This document shows, one piece after another, positions 22,701 through 28,700 of a stretch of 64,000 bases of DNA. The DNA comes from Achatina immaculata (taxonomy: Eukaryota; Mollusca; Gastropoda; Stylommatophora; Achatinidae): assembly GCA_009760885.1 (NCBI GenBank), contig CM019700.1, positions 2,471,405-2,535,404 of the forward strand, in the 5' to 3' direction. The notes under the pieces were generated by a model. That model was not told the origin of the DNA. It worked only from the letters and a program-made list of their open reading frames with translations, and did not search any database. Position numbers and translations under genes: made by a program. How positions within the stretch are numbered: the stretch's first letter is position 1; the number at the start of each line of letters is the position of its first letter.

Positions 22701-25700
22701 ATACTGGCACTTTACATCCTGCATACTGGCACTTTACATCCTACATACTGGCACTTTACATCCTACATACTGGCACTTTACATCCTGCATACTAGCACTT
22801 TACATCCTATATACTGGCACTTTACATCCTACATACTAGCACTTTACATCCTGCATACTGGCACTTTACATGCTGCATACTGGCACTTTACATCCTGCAT
22901 ACTGGCACTTTACATCCTATACTGGCACTTTACATCCAACATATTGGCACTTTACATGCTGCATACTGGCACTTTACATCCTGCATACTGGCACATTACA
23001 TCCTACATACTGGCACATTACATCCTACATACTGGCACTTTACATCCTACATACTGGCACTTTACATCCTACATACTGGCACTTTACATCCTACATACTA
23101 GCACTTTACATCCTATATACTGGCACTTTACATCCTACATACTAGCACTTTACATCCTGCATACTGGCACTTTACATCCTGCATACTGGCACTTTACATC
23201 CTGCATACTGGCACTTTACATCCTACATACTGGCACTTTACATCCTACATACTGGCACTTTACATCCTGCATACTAGCACTTTACATCCTATATACTGGC
23301 ACTTTACATCCTACATACTAGCACTTTACATCCTGCATACTGGCACTTTACATGCTGCATACTGGCACTTTACATCCTGCATACTGGCACTTTACATCCT
23401 ATATACTGGCACTTTACATCCTACATACTGGCACTTTACATCCTGCATACTGGCACTTTACATCCTGCATACTGGCACTTTACATCCTACATACTAGCAC
23501 TTTACATCCTACATACTGGCACTTTACATCCTACATACTGGCACTTTACATCCTACATACTGGCACTTTACATCCTGCATACTGGCACTTTACATCCTAC
23601 ATACTGGCACTTTACATCCTACATACTAGCACTTTACATCCTGCATTGGCACTTTACATCCTGCATACTGGCACTTTACATCCTACATACTGGCACTTTA
23701 CATCCTGCATTGGCACTTTACATCCTGCATTGGCACTTTACATCCTGCATTGGCACTTTACATCCTACATACTGGCACTTTACATCCTACATACTGGCAC
23801 TTTACATCCTGCATTGGCACTTTACATCCTACATACTGGCACTTTACATCCTGCATGCTGGCGCTTTACATTATAAAATAACAGTTTCAAGCTGCAGTGA
23901 GAAAGTCAAGCTCAGGTTTTGGAATGTAGGTCAGGCTAGTAACTTTTAAGCATCTCCTGGTATAACTGTTCTTCATTTTGCAGCATTTTATGTCTTCCAC
24001 ATTATGTCATTATGTTCGTTATACCAGTATACGTATATCATTAGCTGGTACACATATAACTTTATACTTTGTTGTGACATGGGCTGGATTGAGCGAGGAC
24101 ACAAAACATAGGGACAGGATTTTTCTGTCAAAATGTCTTGTTTATCATTAGCTTTATCTTCATGAGGATTTATGTTTTCATTTATATAGCTGTATTCTTC
24201 CTCTCATGTAGCTGTATGCTTCCTTTCATGTAGCTGTGTGCTTTCTATCATGTGGCTGTTTGCTTCCTATCATGTGGCTGTGTGCTTCCTATCATGTAGC
24301 TGTGTGCTTCCTATCATGTAGCTGTGTGCTTCCTATCATGTAGCTGTGTGCTTCCTGTCATGTAGCTGTGTGCTTCCTGTCATGTGGCTGTGTGCTTCCT
24401 ATCATGTGGCTGTGTGCTTCCTATCATGTGGGTGTAGTCTTCCTATCATGTAGCTGTATGCTTCCTATCATGTGGCTGTATACTTCCTATCATGTGGCTG
24501 TATACTTCCCTTTGTTTGGGTGTATGCTTCCCCTCATGTATTGGTATACTTTCCCTGGTGTGGCTGTATGCTTCCCCTCATATATTGGTGTACTTTCCCT
24601 GGTGTGGGTGTATGCTTCCCCTCATATATTGGTATACTTTCCCTGGTGTGGGTGCATGCTTCCCCTCATATATTGGTATACTTTCCCTGGTGTGGGTGCA
24701 TGCTTCCCCTCATATATTGGTGTACTTTCCCTGGTGTGGGTGTATGCTTCCCCTCATATATTGGTATACTTTCCCTGGTGTGGGTGTATGCTTCCCCTCA
24801 TATATTGGTATACTTTCCCTGGTGTGGGTGTATGCTTCCCCTCATATATTGGTATACTTTCCCTGGTGTGGGTGTATGCTTCCCCTCATATATTGGTATA
24901 TTTTCCCTGGTGTGGCAGTATGCTTTTCCTGATGTGGGTGTATGCCATTCTCCTGTTTATTGCTTTTCTCCATATCAGATTTGTGCAACGTGATACAACC
25001 ATCAATCTTCTAAAACCCAACTCTTCTCTAACTTATACAGCGTATTCAGACATTCACTATCTTAACTCTTCTCTAACTTATACAGCGTATTCAGACATTC
25101 ACTATCTTAACTCTTCTCTAACTTATACAGCGTATTCAGACATTCATTATCTTAACTCTTCTCTAACTTACACAGTGTATTCAGACATTCACTATCTTAA
25201 CTCTTCTCTAACTTATACAGCGTATTCAGACATTCACTATCTTAACTCTTCTCTAACTTATACAGCGTATTCAGACATTCACTATCTTAACTCTTCTTCA
25301 ACTTATACAGCGTATTCAGTCATTCACTATCTTAACTCTTCTTCAACTTATACAGCGTATTCAGTCATTCACTATCTTAACTCTTCTCTAACTTATACAG
25401 CGTATTCAGTCATTCACTATCTTAACTCTTCTCTAACTTATACAGCGTATTCAGTCATTCACTATCTTAACTCTTCTTCAACTTATACAGCGTATTCAGT
25501 CATTCACTATCTTAACTCTTCTTCAACTTATACAGCGTATTCAGTCATTCACTATCTTAACTCTTCTCTAACTTACACAGCGTATTCAGTCATTCACTAT
25601 CTTAACTCTTCTCTAACTTATACAGCGTATTCAGTCATTCACTATCTCTTCTCTAACACACAGCGTATTCAGACATTCACTATCTCAACTCTTCTCTAAC

Positions 25701-28700
25701 TTACACAGTGTATTCAGACATTCACTATCTTAACTCTTCTCTAACTTACACAGCGTATTCAGACATTCACTATCTCAACTCTTCTCTAACTTATACAGTG
25801 TATTCAGACATTCACTATCTCAACTCTTCTCTAACACACAGTGTATTCAAACATTCACTATCTCAACTCTTCTCTAACACACAGTGTATTCAGACATTCA
25901 CTATCTTAACTCTTCTCTAACACACAGCGTATTCAGACATTCACTATCTCAACTCTTCTCTAACTTACACAGCGTATTCAGACATTCACTATCTCAACTC
26001 TTCTCTAACTTACACAGTGTATTCAGACATTCACTATCTCAACTCTTCTCTAACTTACACAGTGTATTCAGTTATGCAGTATCTTCTATGATGACAAAAT
26101 TACTGACAACACCACACTGTTTTGTCAAGTCGTTGCTTCTTCTTCTGTTGCTTTTGTCAGCTTTTTCTTTGTGAATCTTCTGGAAAATTTTTATAGTCTA
26201 GGTTTCTGTGCTATGTAGAAAAAAGAACACTTTTGTTTGTGGATTATATTTGTGGTTTTCTTCTGTGATTTTTTTTTTCTATGTTGTTTTTATTTTTTAA
26301 ACATTTTGTTTCAGACTTGAACTGTGAACTGTTTTGTTTTTTTTTTTCAGGAAAAGTTTTGTCTGAATTGTTTTTTAACAGTTGTAAAATTAAGCTGTGA
26401 ATGTGGTTGTCACAGCAGTCAAATACTGGGTTTTTTTTTTTTTTTGTTGTCTTTTCTAGAATTTTCCCAATTTATTTGGCCAGCCACTTGTTTGTTTGCT
26501 GTCTCCTGAACAGACACCCGCCACCATGCAAGGTGAGCTACACATTGTTTGAAACCTGGCAACCTTTTGTGTTTGGTTTTAGTCTGCCTGTGCGTGGTTT
26601 TCTAAACATTAGTTTAGTGGCATAACTTTGGTAGCATTAGTGTAGTTAGTTTATACTTTCTGAGATCTTTTGTGATAGGACTGTGTGGATCATATGATGC
26701 TTTGTGATTGTTTAAGTGACAGCCTTTCAGGCGTCATGTCATAGTGCAGAATAGAGTAGATGGGATGTTGAATAACTGAATCATATGATGCCTTGTGATT
26801 GTTTAAGGCTCATTGCAGCAGACAAAGTTTGCCTCCATTCCTCTCTGTTTCTAATCTTCTCTCTCTAGCTGGTGACACCGAAAGCTAGTCCATTATTAAC
26901 TCGAGATAAAAATTTGAGAGTAGCCCACATTTCACATTTAACTTTTACATAAATAAAACTTCATGCAAGAAAATCAGCCAGATTATAAACCTTGACCTTT
27001 CATGGCTTGTGATGTTTGACAGATGAGCAGCTGAAAGGCAATCTGTTCACGCTGTTCCTCCACTGTCCACTCATGGCTATGTGTTGTGTGTGCAACATCA
27101 TGGACATTCCCATCTCTCAGTGGGACAAATGCCAAGCGCAGGTGGATAGATTTGTGGCAGATGCATCCAAGTTATTCAGCAGAGCAAGAAAACTTGGTAT
27201 ATTCATGTGTGGATAAGTGTGGCTTTTAATCTGTGTCATAATTTATATTAAGTTTTGGGTATTATTTTTTCGTTTACCAGTTTCATCATGTACAAGGATG
27301 GCATTTCATAGGTTAAACAAGATGTACAATGAAAATGACGAGAAGACTGTTGTAAATTTTAGTCCATTTATGAGATGTCTGGATGCATTTAGTATCTCTG
27401 CTGTTGGAGTACATAAAGTGGCCAATTGTGGGTTAATTTATCATTACTTTATCTGGAGCTTTTCTTTGGCTGGGTTTGAGTATTTTCTGAAGAAAATTGT
27501 CTGTAGATGGGAGGAGTGCATGAGAAGGAGTTTTGAGAGAGATAAATGTGTGGTTTTGCGAGAGAGATAAATGTGATTTTGTGAGATGTGCGATTCTGTG
27601 AGAGATAAATGTTATTTTGTGAGAGAGAAATAAATGTTATTTTGTGTGAGAGAGATAAATGTGTGATTTTGTGAGATGTGCGATTCTGTGAGAGATAAAT
27701 GTTATTTTGTGAGAGAGAGATAAATGTGATTTTTGTGAGATGTGCGTTTCTGTGAGAGATAAATGTTATTTTGTGAGATGTGCGACTCTGTGAGAGATAA
27801 ATGTTATTTTGTGAGATGTGCGATTCTGTGAGAGATAAATGTTATTTTGTGAGAGAGAAATAAATGTTATTTTGTGAGAGAGGGAGATAAATGTGATTTT
27901 GTGAGATGTGCGATTCTGTGAGAGATAAATGTTATTTTGTGAGAGAGAAATAAATGTTATTTTGTGAGAGAGAGATAAATGTGATTTTGTGAGAGAGAGA
28001 TGTGTGATTCTCTGGCCCCAAGTGACAAAGGAGCAAGGTACACCTGCTTGTATTTTCTTGTGTTTACGATGAGTAGTGTTTTAAAACCCTTTCAGACATT
28101 CACTATCTCAACTCTTCTCTAACTTACACAGCGTATTCAGACATTCACTATCTCAACTCTTCTCTAACTTACACAGTGTATTCAGACATTCACTATCTCA
28201 ACTCTTCTCTAACTTACACAGTGTATTCAGTTATGCAGTATCTTCTATGATGACAAAATTACTGACAACACCACACTGTTTTGTCAAGTCGTTGCTTCTT
28301 CTTCTGTTGCTTTTGTCAGCTTTTTCTTTGTGAATCTTCTGGAAAATTTTTATAGTCTAGGTTTCTGTGCTATGTAGAAAAAAGAACACTTTTGTTTGTG
28401 GATTATATTTGTGGTTTTCTTCTGTGATTTTTTTTTTCTATGTTGTTTTTATTTTTTAAACATTTTGTTTCAGACTTGAACTGTGAACTGTTTTTTTTTT
28501 TTCAGGAAAAGTTTTGTCTGAATTGTTTTTTTACAGTTGCAAAATTAAGCTGTGAATGTGGCTGTCACAGCAGTCAAATACTGGGTTTTTTTTTTTTTTT
28601 GTTGTCTTTTCTAGAATTTTCCCAATTTATTTGGCCAGCCACTTGTTTGTTTGCTGTCTCCTGAACAGACACCCGCCACCATGCAAGGTGAGCTACACAT

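Noticed and set aside
22462..23949. HTGTLHPAYW-type open frames
   Set aside because: A 22-bp array inside SCAI intron 10.
25012..25699. 443-codon open frame (TYTAYSDIHYLNSS repeats)
   Set aside because: It is produced by a 45-bp intronic minisatellite with no stop in one frame. No family match, and it lies between SCAI exons.
26324..26625. Small open frames around SCAI exon 11
   Set aside because: They read exon 11 out of frame and run through intron sequence; the same false frames recur at 28440-28780.
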